A stretch of 14,848 nucleotides of DNA from positions 1 to 14,848 of the forward strand of contig DASSHI010000019.1 in the NCBI GenBank assembly GCA_035693025.1, written 5' to 3'. The stretch comes from VRUE01 sp035693025. GTDB taxonomy: Bacteria; Actinomycetota; Thermoleophilia; Solirubrobacterales; 70-9. Position 1 is the stretch's first letter, and the number at the start of each line of letters is the position of its first letter. This document shows positions 1 through 8,053 of the stretch, one piece after another. The notes below the pieces were generated by a model. That model did not search any database and had not been told where the DNA came from. It saw nothing but the letters and a program-made list of their open reading frames with translations. A program made the translations under genes and the position numbers.

Positions 1-1476
1 GTAGCGGATGTTGATGCCGAAGCCGACCGGTTCGCCCTCGACGCCGGCGGCGCTGAGCGGCGTGAACAGATAGGCGAGGAAGCCGGCCAGCGCCACGGCC
101 CCCGCGCAGCGAACCATCCGATCCGCGCCCCAGAGCAGCGCCAGCACGGCGCCCGCGATCGCTCCCACGACCACCAGCGGCCAGAGCGAGCCGAAGGCCT
201 GGTCGAGGCCGGGGCCGAAGTAGTGGCGCCAGACCGAGGTATCGGTCAGATAGTGGGCGACGCTGAAGTCCGGCCGTCCCGTCTGCAGCCGCTCCGGGTG
301 AGGCAGCGACAACGGGCCAAGGCTGGTCGCCTGCGGCAGGGGGTTGCCGGCGACGATCAGGTTGCGCAGGTACCAGAAGCCGGCGCCCGCGAACGCGGGC
401 AGGGCCCACCAGCCGGCGGCGGCCCAGCGCCTGCCGGCGGGCGCCAGGGCGATCACGGCGATCGTCAGCGCAGCCGCCATAGCCACCGCCGTGGACTTGG
501 TCCCCACCGCCAGCCCGACGGCGAGCCCCGCCGCGGCCAGCGGCCACCCCGGCGCGAGGCGCCCCTCGCGGCCATGCAGCACCCAGGCATTGACGAGGAT
601 CGCGATCGCGGCAAGCAGCAGCGCCGCCGCCATCAGGTCGTTCTTGGCCGCCCCGGGCTCGCGCACGACCAGCGTGTGGCACTCGAGGATCACCCCTGTG
701 GCGACGACGCTCAGCGGCCCCCTCGCGTAGGGCCTGCCGATGCACCAGGCGGCGAGGAAGGCGATCGCCAGCCAGCCGAAGTTGACGAACAGCGAAAGCG
801 CGTCGCGCCCCGTGAAGAGGACGCCGACCGCGTGTAGGAGCTCTGAGTTCTGCGGGTAGAACCAGTTGACGAAGACCGTCTCGCTGTAGTGCAGGCCGGT
901 GACGGAGTGGCTCTGCGCGATATCGACGGCGTAGGGCATGTGGTACCAGAGCGAGTCGAAGTTGAAGATGCCGCGATCGAGCGCGTCCTTGGTCGTCAGG
1001 CCCCAGTGGGCGAAGACGACGGCCATCACGCCGACCGCGATCAGGGTCATGAGCGCCCCTGCAGCGGGTCCTGTTATCGGAGACGGAGTGCCCACTTGCC
1101 CTGCGCGCCGCTCCGCTGGCCGGGACCCTTGCGCAGGTTGCTTTGAACCTTCAGCTTCGCGGCCTCCGGGCTGCGGAGCCACCCCGTCTCCGACACCACC
1201 CGCTGGCGAGAGATTCTTGATTCCAATCGCAACCGCCGCTGCGAGCAAGAGGCTCGCGATCAGGAGCGTCGAGGCGTAGAGGACGCCGAAGAGGCCGAGC
1301 AGCTCGCCGAGCCAGATCAGCAGGGCGACGGCGAGGACGGCCTCGACGAGGTGGGCCGGCGCCCCGTCCCACTCGGGCATCAGGCGGCGGCGAATGCGAA
1401 CGGCGCCGAAGCCAAGCGAAAGGACCAGCGCCGCGAGGGCGAGGGCGCTGAGGGCGTAGGAGCCGGCGCTAACCAC
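1..1476 (-). CDS. GT-C-type membrane glycosyltransferase (partial, C-terminus outside window)
   Basis: This is an open frame of 492 codons with no stop; it continues beyond the left edge. The GTG start at 1474-1476 is chosen because an in-frame TAG (the stop of the upstream ftsB-like gene) lies 21 nt before it and a GGAG ribosome site (1484-1487) lies 7 nt upstream. The protein is polytopic: hydrophobic segments at about residues 6-27, 43-63, 66-88 and 143-160, then many more. After the fourth segment comes a loop with Asp174 in FDSLWYHMP, matching the acidic first-extracytoplasmic-loop motif of GT-C enzymes (ArnT/PMT/GT39-like), which use lipid-linked sugars at the membrane. Donor and acceptor cannot be read from sequence. 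Residues about 91-139 form a Gly/Pro/Ala-rich hydrophilic linker, with rare codons (ATA, ACA, TCA, CAA, GGA), that coincides with a palindromic DNA element. A polytopic membrane protein is near certain; the glycosyltransferase call is probable. It could also be an uncharacterised membrane protein of the same fold. Confidence 0.82.
   Translation of the reverse strand, partial: MVSAGSYALSALALAALVLSLGFGAVRIRRRLMPEWDGAPAHLVEAVLAVALLIWLGELLGLFGVLYASTLLIASLLLAAAVAIGIKNLSPAGGVGDGVAPQPGGREAEGSKQPAQGSRPAERRAGQVGTPSPITGPAAGALMTLIAVGVMAVVFAHWGLTTKDALDRGIFNFDSLWYHMPYAVDIAQSHSVTGLHYSETVFVNWFYPQNSELLHAVGVLFTGRDALSLFVNFGWLAIAFLAAWCIGRPYARGPLSVVATGVILECHTLVVREPGAAKNDLMAAALLLAAIAILVNAWVLHGREGRLAPGWPLAAAGLAVGLAVGTKSTAVAMAAALTIAVIALAPAGRRWAAAGWWALPAFAGAGFWYLRNLIVAGNPLPQATSLGPLSLPHPERLQTGRPDFSVAHYLTDTSVWRHYFGPGLDQAFGSLWPLVVVGAIAGAVLALLWGADRMVRCAGAVALAGFLAYLFTPLSAAGVEGEPVGFGINIRY
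1062..1205. repeat. ~144-bp palindromic (MITE/RPE-like) element inside a coding gene
   Basis: CAGCGGGT at 1062-1069 is matched by its complement ACCCGCTG at 1198-1205. Inside that, TCGGAGACGGAGTG at 1077-1090 pairs with CACCCCGTCTCCGA at 1180-1193 (13 of 14 bases). Further imperfect pairing runs inward (GCTCCGC near 1110 with GCGGAGC near 1173). The 144-bp span equals 48 codons and is read through in frame by the minus-strand glycosyltransferase gene. Codons across this stretch often end in A or T, unlike the flanking transmembrane coding sequence. No clear target-site duplication was seen, so the exact borders are uncertain. No second copy was found in this window. Confidence 0.65.
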
Positions 1477-1497
1477 CGGTGGGCTCCGGCCGGGCGG

Positions 1498-1869
1498 CTA
1501 CTTGAGGCTGCCGCGGATCGAGACCGGCGTCTCGCCGGGGCCGACCATGCCCTGGACGCGGGCCTTGCGATCGATGACGGCGGGGTCGTCGGCGCTCTGG
1601 ATCCGCCTGTGCAGGCGCGTGTTTTCGGCCTGCTGCGCGGCCCGTTCCACTTTCGCCGCGCCCGTCGCGCTGTAGGTCTTGACGAAGTCGATCACCGGGT
1701 TCAGGTAGGAGTAGAGGACGGCGGCGAGGACCAGCGTCAGCGCGATCCGGCCGACCCTGTCCCACTGAATGCGGCTGGCGCCGCTGCGGGCGCCGGGACG
1801 TCTGCGGGGCGCCGGACGGCGGCGCGCCCGGTGGGCGGCCGAATTCCCCGCGTAGGCACGTGTGGCCAT
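1498..1869 (-). CDS. FtsB/DivIC-like septum formation initiator protein
   Basis: This 123-residue bitopic membrane protein has an Arg/Pro-rich cytoplasmic N-terminus (about residues 12-33), one transmembrane helix (about 40-56), a short helical stretch able to form a coiled coil (about 65-93), and a C-terminal segment DRKARVQGMVGPGE. That order and the closing motif are typical of actinobacterial septum formation initiator proteins (FtsB/DivIC family), which bridge FtsL and FtsQ in the divisome and connect to septal peptidoglycan synthesis. The coiled coil is short and rich in Ala, Gln and Glu. The ATG at 1867-1869 has no strong ribosome site. It lies 33 nt after the eno stop, which agrees with the common eno-ftsB order in actinobacteria. 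The gene is followed 21 nt later by the membrane glycosyltransferase. Confidence 0.85.
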   Translation of the reverse strand: MATRAYAGNSAAHRARRRPAPRRRPGARSGASRIQWDRVGRIALTLVLAAVLYSYLNPVIDFVKTYSATGAAKVERAAQQAENTRLHRRIQSADDPAVIDRKARVQGMVGPGETPVSIRGSLK

Positions 1870-1894
1870 GCTCGGTGATTTGCGGCCGAGCGCC

Positions 1895-1929
1895 GCATTC
1901 CTTCACTGGCTGGACCGTTGAAGGAATGC
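1895..1929. terminator. Hairpin straddling the eno stop codon
   Basis: GCATTCCTTCA (1895-1905) and TGAAGGAATGC (1919-1929) are perfect 11-bp inverted arms with a 13-nt loop. The eno stop (1903-1905) lies in the downstream arm as transcribed, so the last codons and the stop are part of the stem. No U-tract follows, so this would be a U-less (I-shaped) terminator, an attenuator before ftsB, or an mRNA-stabilising structure. The hairpin is seen directly; its role is inferred. Confidence 0.5.
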
Positions 1930-3201
1930 CTGCAGGCCGGGAAACCGGGCGGTCTCCCCCAACTGCTCCTCGATTCGCAGCAGGCGGTTGTACTTGGCGA
2001 CGCGATCGGAGCGCGACGGCGCGCCGGTCTTGATCTGCCCGGCGCCAGTCGCCACCGCGAGATCGGCGATCGTCGTGTCCTCCGTCTCACCCGAGCGATG
2101 GGAGATGACGGCGGTGTAGCCGGCCTCGCGGGCCATGCGGATCGCCTCCAGGGTCTCGGTCAGGGTGCCGATCTGGTTGACCTTGACGAGGATGGAGTTG
2201 CCGACGCCCAGCTCGATGCCGCGGCCCAGCCGCTCGGGGTTGGTGACGAAGAGATCGTCGCCGACCAGTTGCACGCGCTTGCCGAGCCGCTCGGTGAGCA
2301 GCTTCCAGCCCTCCCAGTCCTCCTCGTCCATGCCGTCCTCGATCGAAAGGATCGGGAAGCGCCCGCAGGCGTCCTCCCAGTAGGCGGCCATCTCCTGCGA
2401 GGAGAGCGTGCGGCCCTCGTGCTCGAGCACGTAGGCGCTGCCATCGAAGACCTCGCTGGTCGCCGGGTCGAGGGCGATGAAGACGTCGGTGCCGGGCTTG
2501 TATCCCGCCGCTTCGACGCCGGCGAGAACGGCCTCCAGCGCCGCCTCGTTGGACTCGAGGTTGGGCGCGAAGCCGCCCTCGTCCCCGACCGCGGTCGCAA
2601 GGCCCTTTCCGGCCAGGCTCTTCTTCAGCGCATGGAAGACCTCCGCGCCCACGCGCAGGCATTCGGAAAAGCTGCCGGCCCCCGCGGGCACGACCATGAA
2701 CTCCTGGAAGTCGACCGAGTTGTCGGCGTGGGCGCCGCCGTTGAGGACGTTCATCATCGGCACCGGCAGCACGGTCGGCTCACCGCCGCCGTAGAGCTCC
2801 GCCAGGTAGCGGTATAGGGGCAGCTCGGCGTCGGCCGCCGCCGCCTTGGCGGCCGCCAGCGAGACGCCCAGGATCGCGTTGGCGCCGAGCCTGCCCTTGT
2901 TGGGCGTGCCGTCGAGCTCGATCATCGTCTGGTCCAGGGCTCGCTGTTCCGCGGCCCGGGCTCCCTTCAGGGCCGCCGCGATCTCCTCGTTGACGTGCGC
3001 GACCGCGCGCGAGACTCCCTTGCCCGCCCAGCGCTCGCCGCCGTCGCGCAGCTCGACCGCCTCGAACTCCCCGGTGGAGGCCCCCGATGGCACGGCGGCG
3101 AGCCCGCGAGCCCCCGAATCGAGCGCCACTTCCGCCTCCACAGTGGGGTTGCCGCGCGAGTCGACGATCTGGCGAGCGTGGATCGAGGCGATGACGCTCA
3201 T
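1903..3201 (-). CDS. eno: Enolase (phosphopyruvate hydratase)
   Basis: At 432 residues this is the usual bacterial enolase length. It interconverts 2-phosphoglycerate and phosphoenolpyruvate in cytosolic glycolysis and gluconeogenesis, and needs Mg2+. Visible family features in order: the N-terminal SGASTGEFEAVELRDG loop, GGAHADNSVDFQEFMVVP, the catalytic glutamate in GDEGGFAPN (about residue 208), the metal ligands in ALDPA, IEDGMDEEDWEGW and GDDLFVTN, the catalytic lysine in ILVKVNQIGTLTET, and the signature SHRSGETEDTTIADLAV (about 370). The ATG start has a GAGG ribosome site 5 nt upstream. It lies 44 nt after the SurA-like gene and 33 nt before the ftsB-like gene. No residue appears to be missing. 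Identification is essentially certain. Confidence 0.99.
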   Translation of the reverse strand: MSVIASIHARQIVDSRGNPTVEAEVALDSGARGLAAVPSGASTGEFEAVELRDGGERWAGKGVSRAVAHVNEEIAAALKGARAAEQRALDQTMIELDGTPNKGRLGANAILGVSLAAAKAAAADAELPLYRYLAELYGGGEPTVLPVPMMNVLNGGAHADNSVDFQEFMVVPAGAGSFSECLRVGAEVFHALKKSLAGKGLATAVGDEGGFAPNLESNEAALEAVLAGVEAAGYKPGTDVFIALDPATSEVFDGSAYVLEHEGRTLSSQEMAAYWEDACGRFPILSIEDGMDEEDWEGWKLLTERLGKRVQLVGDDLFVTNPERLGRGIELGVGNSILVKVNQIGTLTETLEAIRMAREAGYTAVISHRSGETEDTTIADLAVATGAGQIKTGAPSRSDRVAKYNRLLRIEEQLGETARFPGLQAFLQRSSQ

Positions 3202-3245
3202 CGACGCCTCACTCTGGTGCGCTGGAACAAGGCGGCCACTGGCGA

Positions 3246-4622
3246 CTAGGGCGAAGTCGGGGGAACGCCCGGAATGCCTTCCAGGGTGGAGCTTGCTTCT
3301 TCCCCTTCTTCGAGGCCTACCGGCCGCGGCCGCTGGACCAGCCTTTCGCCTTCAGGCGTCAGGACGTCGACGCTGCCCGGGAAAGCGGGCTTGGTCTGGA
3401 TCACGGGAGCCGGGCATTCCTTGGCGACGCCCCCTTTGGCGCTGGGTTCGTAGCAGGTGGGGTCGGCTTCCGACGGGTGGCCGTTGCTCTTGAAGTTCGA
3501 GCAGGTCTCGATCACGAAGCCGTCGGCGCAGAAGGTCCGCGAGGTCCACTTGCTGGAGAAGTCGGCGACGAATTCGGCGAAGTAGGACTGCTGGAGCTGC
3601 CCTTCGAGCTGGGCGCTGATCGAGGACTTCACTTCATCGAGCGACTGCGTCGACTCCGGTTTTTCCGAGACGACTTCGAAGAGGTAGAAGCCTTTCGGGC
3701 CTTTGACCGGGCCTTCGAGCTCGCCTTCGGGAGCGGTGAAGGCATCCGTTTTCAGCGGTTCGTCGGCTGTGGCTTCAGTGAGTTCCGTGCGCAGGCCGCC
3801 GCTGTCCTTGCTCAGGCTTTCAGTCGAGTACTTCTTGGCGACCTTTTGCCAGCTGGCTTCGGAGCTGTCCTTTTCAAGCTCCTTCTTCGCCGCTTCGACC
3901 TTCGCCTTGTCCTTGTTGAGGATGACGCGGACGTTGCGGCTCGCCGGTTTGACGTACTGGGTCGACTTCGAAGCTTCGTAGTAGTCCTTGACTTCGCTTT
4001 CGCTCGGTTTGGGAGCGCTTTTGGCGACCTTTTCTTCGACCTGTTCGGTCAGCATCTGCAGCTTCACCCGGTCGAGGACGTCAGCCTTCGTGTAGTGGGC
4101 TTCCTTGAGGAATTTCTTGTATTCGGCTTCGGTTTTGAACGCTTCGCCTTTTACTTTCTTGAATTCTTTTTCGACTTCTTTCTCGCTCACCGAGATGCCC
4201 AGTTCCTCTGCCTCGCCTTCGAGCCAGGCGGCGTTGAGCAGATTCCCCATCGCTTTTTCCATCACTTCGTCGTATTCGTCATCGCCTGGCTTGGGCGTCT
4301 TTTTTTTCATTTCGGCGGCAACCAGGTCGAGGGTGTGGTTGAAGTCGCCTTCGCTGATGTGACCGCCGTCGCCGGGCACGTTTTCGACCAGGGCGACGTC
4401 GCCGGAGGGAATGCTCGGGTCGCCGACGCCCTCGGCAACCGCAAGGACGATGAAGAGCACCACCAGGACGCTGCCGAAGAGCAGCAGACCCAGGCGGCGC
4501 GCGGCCTCTCTAGGCGTGGGGCCCTTGCCGGCGCCGCTACCGCTGCCGGATTTGCCGCCCCCGGGCCTCCCAGGCCCCTTGCCGCGTCCAGACGTGGGCC
4601 TCTTGCGCTGACTCGGACTCAC
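3246..4622 (-). CDS. Membrane-anchored SurA/PpiC-type peptidyl-prolyl cis-trans isomerase
   Basis: This 458-residue protein starts at a GTG (4620-4622) that overlaps the mfd stop in GTGA, so translation is probably coupled; upstream in-frame residues lie within mfd and are excluded. Residues 1-43 are a basic, Gly/Pro-rich cytoplasmic tail. One transmembrane helix (44-63) follows with no lipobox, so it is a type II anchored extracytoplasmic protein. A Lys/Glu-rich SurA_N-like helical domain spans about 75-222. A parvulin-like domain (about 225-325) includes the VAKKYSTESLSKDSGGL and GPVKGPKGFYLFEV segments. The tail has four cysteines (365, 374, 390, 403), which suggests disulfides outside the cell. 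It is likely a foldase/chaperone for exported proteins. Base composition is clearly lower in GC than its neighbours, with many AAA, GAA and TTC codons. The family call is strong; catalytic activity is untested. Confidence 0.88.
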   Translation of the reverse strand: MSPSQRKRPTSGRGKGPGRPGGGKSGSGSGAGKGPTPREAARRLGLLLFGSVLVVLFIVLAVAEGVGDPSIPSGDVALVENVPGDGGHISEGDFNHTLDLVAAEMKKKTPKPGDDEYDEVMEKAMGNLLNAAWLEGEAEELGISVSEKEVEKEFKKVKGEAFKTEAEYKKFLKEAHYTKADVLDRVKLQMLTEQVEEKVAKSAPKPSESEVKDYYEASKSTQYVKPASRNVRVILNKDKAKVEAAKKELEKDSSEASWQKVAKKYSTESLSKDSGGLRTELTEATADEPLKTDAFTAPEGELEGPVKGPKGFYLFEVVSEKPESTQSLDEVKSSISAQLEGQLQQSYFAEFVADFSSKWTSRTFCADGFVIETCSNFKSNGHPSEADPTCYEPSAKGGVAKECPAPVIQTKPAFPGSVDVLTPEGERLVQRPRPVGLEEGEEASSTLEGIPGVPPTSP

Positions 4623-7600
4623 GAGGCGGGCAGCATATCTTCTGTCGCGGTTTGCAAGCGCTTCGCCTCTGAGAGGGCCGCGGCCATCGCCAGCACGGCG
4701 GCAAGGCGCGGCTCTGGCTCCTCCGGGACGCGGACCGAGGCCGTTTTCTCCCGCCACTCGTAGAGCGACCCCTCGACGCGCTCGTGAAGGACGCTCGCCT
4801 GCTCGGATTCGAGCTCCACACCGGCGATGCTGAGCCGCCCGCCGCGCAGCTCGACGCTGCGGGCGCCGGCCTGGCTGAGCTCGATCCGGGCACGCTGCAG
4901 GGCGAGCAGGTTCTCGACCTCGCGCGGGGGCGGCCCGAAGCGATCGTTCAGCTCGTCGCGGATCGCCCGCAGCTCTCCGGTCTCGCGCGCCGCGGCAATG
5001 CGCCGGTGGACGTCGATCTTCGCCGCCTCGAAGGGGATGAAGGCGGCCGGCAGGTAGGCGTCGACGGGCACGTCGAAGCGGACCGGTTCGGGGGCCTCGC
5101 CGTCACCGGCGGCGGCAGCGGCCCCGGCAACCGCCTCGTCGATCATCTGGCAGTAGAGCTCGAAGCCGACCGCGGCGACGTGGCCCGACTGCTCCTCGCC
5201 GAGCAGGTCGCCGGCGCCGCGGATATCGAGGTCGCGCATCGCGATCTTGAAGCCCGAGCCGAGCTCCGTGTGGTCGGCGAGGGTCGAGAGCCGCGCCGCC
5301 GCCTCCTCGGTCAGCGCCTCCGCCGAGGGATAGAGCAGGTAGGCGAAGGCGCGCTCGCGAGAGCGGCCGACGCGGCCGCGTATCTGGTAGGCCTGGGAGA
5401 GGCCGAGCTGGTCGGCGCGCTCGACGATCAGCGTGTTGGCCGTGGGGATGTCGAGGCCGGACTCGATGATCGTCGTCGTCACCAGGCAGTCGGCGCCGCC
5501 GCGCAGGAAGTCCAGCATCGTTTCCTCCAGCCGGCCCTCGTCCATCTGCCCGTGGGCTTCGGAGAAGCGCACGCCCGGCAACAGGCCGCGCAGCCGCTCG
5601 GTGACCTCGGGCAGGGAGTCGATGCGGTTGTGTAGGAAGAAGGCCTGGCCGCCCCGCTCGACCTCGCGGTCGATCGCCTTGCGCACCAGGTCCTCGTCGT
5701 AGGGGCCGACGTAGGTGCGGACCGGGCGCCGCCCCTCCGGGGGGGTCTCGATCACGGAGATGTCCCGCAGCCCGGCCAGGCTCATCTGCAGCGTGCGGGG
5801 GATCGGCGTCGCCGAGAGGGAGAGCACGTCGACCTTCAGCTTCAGCTGCCGCAGCAGCTCCTTTTGCTTGACGCCGAAGCGCTGCTCCTCGTCGACGATG
5901 ACCAGGCCCAGGTCCTTGGCGCGCACGTCGCGGGAGAGCAGGCGGTGAGTGCCGATCAGGACGTCGACCTTCCCCTCGGCGAAGTCGGCCAGGACGGCTT
6001 TCACCTCGGCCGGCTTGCGCAGCCGCGAGACTCCCTCGACGACGAAGGGAAGGTCGGCGAGCCGCTCGCGGAAGGTGCCGAAGTGCTGCTGGGCGAGGAT
6101 CGTCGTCGGCACCAGCATCATCACCTGCTTGCCGTCGGCGGCCGCCTTGACCGCCGCGCGCAGAGCGACCTCGGTCTTGCCGAAGCCGACGTCGCCGCAG
6201 ACGAGGCGGTCCATCGGCTGCTCGACCTCCATGTCGCCCTTCACCGCCTCGATCGCTTCCAGCTGATCGGCGGTCTCCCGGTAGGGGAAGGCCGCCTCCA
6301 TCGAGATCTGCCATTCGCCATCGGAGGAGAAGGCGTGGCCTTTGCGCGTGCGCCGCTCGGCGTAGAGGTTGAGCAGCTCCCCGGCGAGGGCGCCGGCGGC
6401 TTTGCGCGCCCGCGCCTTCATGTTCTGCCAGCGCTTGCCGCCCAGCGCCGAGAGCGTCGGTTCGCCGCCGGCGCCGACGTAGCGGCTCAGTTTCGCCAGC
6501 TGGTCGGTGGGGACGTAGACGCGGTCCTCGCCCTTGTATTCGAGGTAGAGGTAGTCACGGCTGATGCCGCCGACCTCGCGCGTCTCGAAGCCGGCGAAGC
6601 GGGCGACGCCGTGATCCTCGTGGACGACATAGTCGCCGACCCGCAGGTCGCTGAAGGCGAGCCGGCCGCGGCCGGAGCCGGGGGCGCGCTCCTCGGCGCG
6701 GCGGCGGCGGTGGACGAGGCGGCGGAAGGGGTAGACGGCGACGCGCAGCTCGGGGCTGACGAAGCCCTCGCGCAGGCGCGCCTCGGCGAAGGCGAGGCCG
6801 GGATCGGGCGAGAGGCGCCCACCGTCGAGCAGGGTCGCGTCGAGGCGGTCGAGCCCGTAGCGCGAGCGCTCGGCCTCGCCGCGGTTGTCGAAGGCGACGA
6901 CCGTGCGGTAGCCGGAGCGGACCAGCTTCTCCAGCTCGCCCTCGGCCTCCTTGACGCTGCGCGCCGGCGACTCGGCGCGCGAGGCCCGAAAGGCATCCTC
7001 GTCGTCTCCGCCGGCAGCGGAGATCGAGAGCACGGCGCGGGCGGCGAGCGGCGCCGCGACGTCGACGTAGAGGTGGCGCGCGTCCTCGGCGTGCATCGCC
7101 GCGGTCGCGTCCTCCCAGTGGTCGCGCAGAGCGGGCTCGATCTCCTCGTCGGCGGCGAGGATCACCGCCGCCTCCTCGGGGACGAGGTCGAGCGGCGGCC
7201 CGAAGTGCTCCAGCGGCAGCGCCTCGGCGGCGCTCGGCGCCTCCCTGTCGTCTTCCGCCGCTTCCATCGCCGCCAGCTCGGCCATTTCGCGGTGCTCGGC
7301 GTCGAGCTCCGCGGCTGGCGCCAGCTCGACCCGCACGGCGTCGCCGAGCGAGCGCTGGGTGAAGGTCGAGAACCAGCGCATCGACTCGATCTCGTCACCG
7401 AAGAGCTCGACCCGCACGGCGCGCTCCTCGGTCGCCGGGTAGACGTCGAGGATGCCGCCGCGAACCGCGAACTGACCGCGCTCCTCGACCTGCTCGACCC
7501 GCTGGTAGCCCGCCGCGACGAGGTCGTGGGTGGTGGAGTCGAGCTCGACCTCGCCGCCCTGCTCGAGGACGAAGCCCGCCGGGCGCAGGGAGGCGTCCGG

Positions 7601-8008
7601 CACGGCCTCGGCCAGGGCGGTGGCGCCGGCGACGACGACCGCGTCGCCGCCGTCGCGCAAGGAATCGAGCGCGTCGATCCGCAGCCCGACCAGGTGCGGC
7701 GGGGGCGTGACGTGCGATGCGTAGCCGGTGCCGCGCGACGGGTAGAAGCGGACCCGGCGCGGCGCCAGGTAGGCGCGCAGGTCGGCGGCGAGGTCGCGGG
7801 CCGAGCGGTCGTCGGCGGCGACGAGCAGCGCGGGCCGCTCGGCGAGGCCGCGATCGTCCTCCAGCAACGTCGCCAGCAGCAGCGGCCGCAGCGTCGCGGA
7901 GGCGCCGATCCGCACCGGCTCCCCGCCGCTCGCCGCGCGCACCTCGGCTGCGAGCGCGTGCAGGCGCTCGTTCTCTGCGGCAATCTCCAGAAGTGGGCGA
8001 AGGCTCAT
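4619..8008 (-). CDS. mfd: Transcription-repair coupling factor Mfd
   Basis: This ATP-dependent DNA translocase removes stalled RNA polymerase and recruits UvrA for transcription-coupled repair. From the ATG at 8006-8008 it is 1129 residues, normal for Mfd. Features in order: a UvrB-like N-terminal module; the RNA-polymerase-interacting domain (about 455-550, with GDYVVHEDHGVARF and YLYLEYKGEDRVYVP); Walker A in CGDVGFGKTEVALRAA (about 606); the DEEQRFGV motif II (about 706); SATPIPRTLQMSL motif III; TTTIIESGLDIP and QIRGRVGRS of the second RecA lobe; and the C-terminal TRCF domain near FGPPPREVENLL. A TTG at 8048-8050 is in frame and would add 14 residues, but it would put a 22-bp palindrome and the best -10 box inside or beside the coding region, so the ATG is preferred. 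Its stop overlaps the next gene's start. Confidence 0.98.
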   Translation of the reverse strand: MSLRPLLEIAAENERLHALAAEVRAASGGEPVRIGASATLRPLLLATLLEDDRGLAERPALLVAADDRSARDLAADLRAYLAPRRVRFYPSRGTGYASHVTPPPHLVGLRIDALDSLRDGGDAVVVAGATALAEAVPDASLRPAGFVLEQGGEVELDSTTHDLVAAGYQRVEQVEERGQFAVRGGILDVYPATEERAVRVELFGDEIESMRWFSTFTQRSLGDAVRVELAPAAELDAEHREMAELAAMEAAEDDREAPSAAEALPLEHFGPPLDLVPEEAAVILAADEEIEPALRDHWEDATAAMHAEDARHLYVDVAAPLAARAVLSISAAGGDDEDAFRASRAESPARSVKEAEGELEKLVRSGYRTVVAFDNRGEAERSRYGLDRLDATLLDGGRLSPDPGLAFAEARLREGFVSPELRVAVYPFRRLVHRRRRAEERAPGSGRGRLAFSDLRVGDYVVHEDHGVARFAGFETREVGGISRDYLYLEYKGEDRVYVPTDQLAKLSRYVGAGGEPTLSALGGKRWQNMKARARKAAGALAGELLNLYAERRTRKGHAFSSDGEWQISMEAAFPYRETADQLEAIEAVKGDMEVEQPMDRLVCGDVGFGKTEVALRAAVKAAADGKQVMMLVPTTILAQQHFGTFRERLADLPFVVEGVSRLRKPAEVKAVLADFAEGKVDVLIGTHRLLSRDVRAKDLGLVIVDEEQRFGVKQKELLRQLKLKVDVLSLSATPIPRTLQMSLAGLRDISVIETPPEGRRPVRTYVGPYDEDLVRKAIDREVERGGQAFFLHNRIDSLPEVTERLRGLLPGVRFSEAHGQMDEGRLEETMLDFLRGGADCLVTTTIIESGLDIPTANTLIVERADQLGLSQAYQIRGRVGRSRERAFAYLLYPSAEALTEEAAARLSTLADHTELGSGFKIAMRDLDIRGAGDLLGEEQSGHVAAVGFELYCQMIDEAVAGAAAAAGDGEAPEPVRFDVPVDAYLPAAFIPFEAAKIDVHRRIAAARETGELRAIRDELNDRFGPPPREVENLLALQRARIELSQAGARSVELRGGRLSIAGVELESEQASVLHERVEGSLYEWREKTASVRVPEEPEPRLAAVLAMAAALSEAKRLQTATEDMLPAS

Positions 8009-8021
8009 CGGCAGGCGAAGA

Positions 8022-8043
8022 GCCCGGATCGGCCGATCCGGGC
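8022..8043. promoter_or_regulatory. 22-bp perfect palindrome upstream of mfd (candidate operator)
   Basis: GCCCGGATCGG (8022-8032) is followed with no spacer by its exact reverse complement CCGATCCGGGC (8033-8043). It lies 13 nt upstream of the preferred mfd ATG, inside the 76-bp divergent gap shared with the gene at 8085. The position suits binding of a dimeric regulator or a 5'-leader hairpin in mfd mRNA. No known operator consensus was recognised. Confidence 0.5.
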
Positions 8044-8053
8044 AACGCAACCG

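Noticed and set aside
223..1372. Several plus- and minus-strand open frames in the left 1.4 kb (for example 223-837 and 1151-1372)
   Set aside because: They give Arg/Pro-rich low-complexity products, while the minus-strand frame from 1476 to the window edge encodes a coherent multi-helix membrane protein.
4623..4757. 45-residue upstream extension of the SurA-like gene to 4757
   Set aside because: The extension lies in another frame of the conserved mfd C-terminus and is Arg/Gly-rich. The GTG overlapping the mfd stop gives a normal basic tail and anchor.
8009..8050. mfd start at TTG 8048-8050
   Set aside because: It adds 14 residues with no visible ribosome site, and the extension is mostly encoded by the 22-bp palindrome; the ATG at 8006-8008 begins at the usual Mfd N-terminus. 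Not fully excluded.
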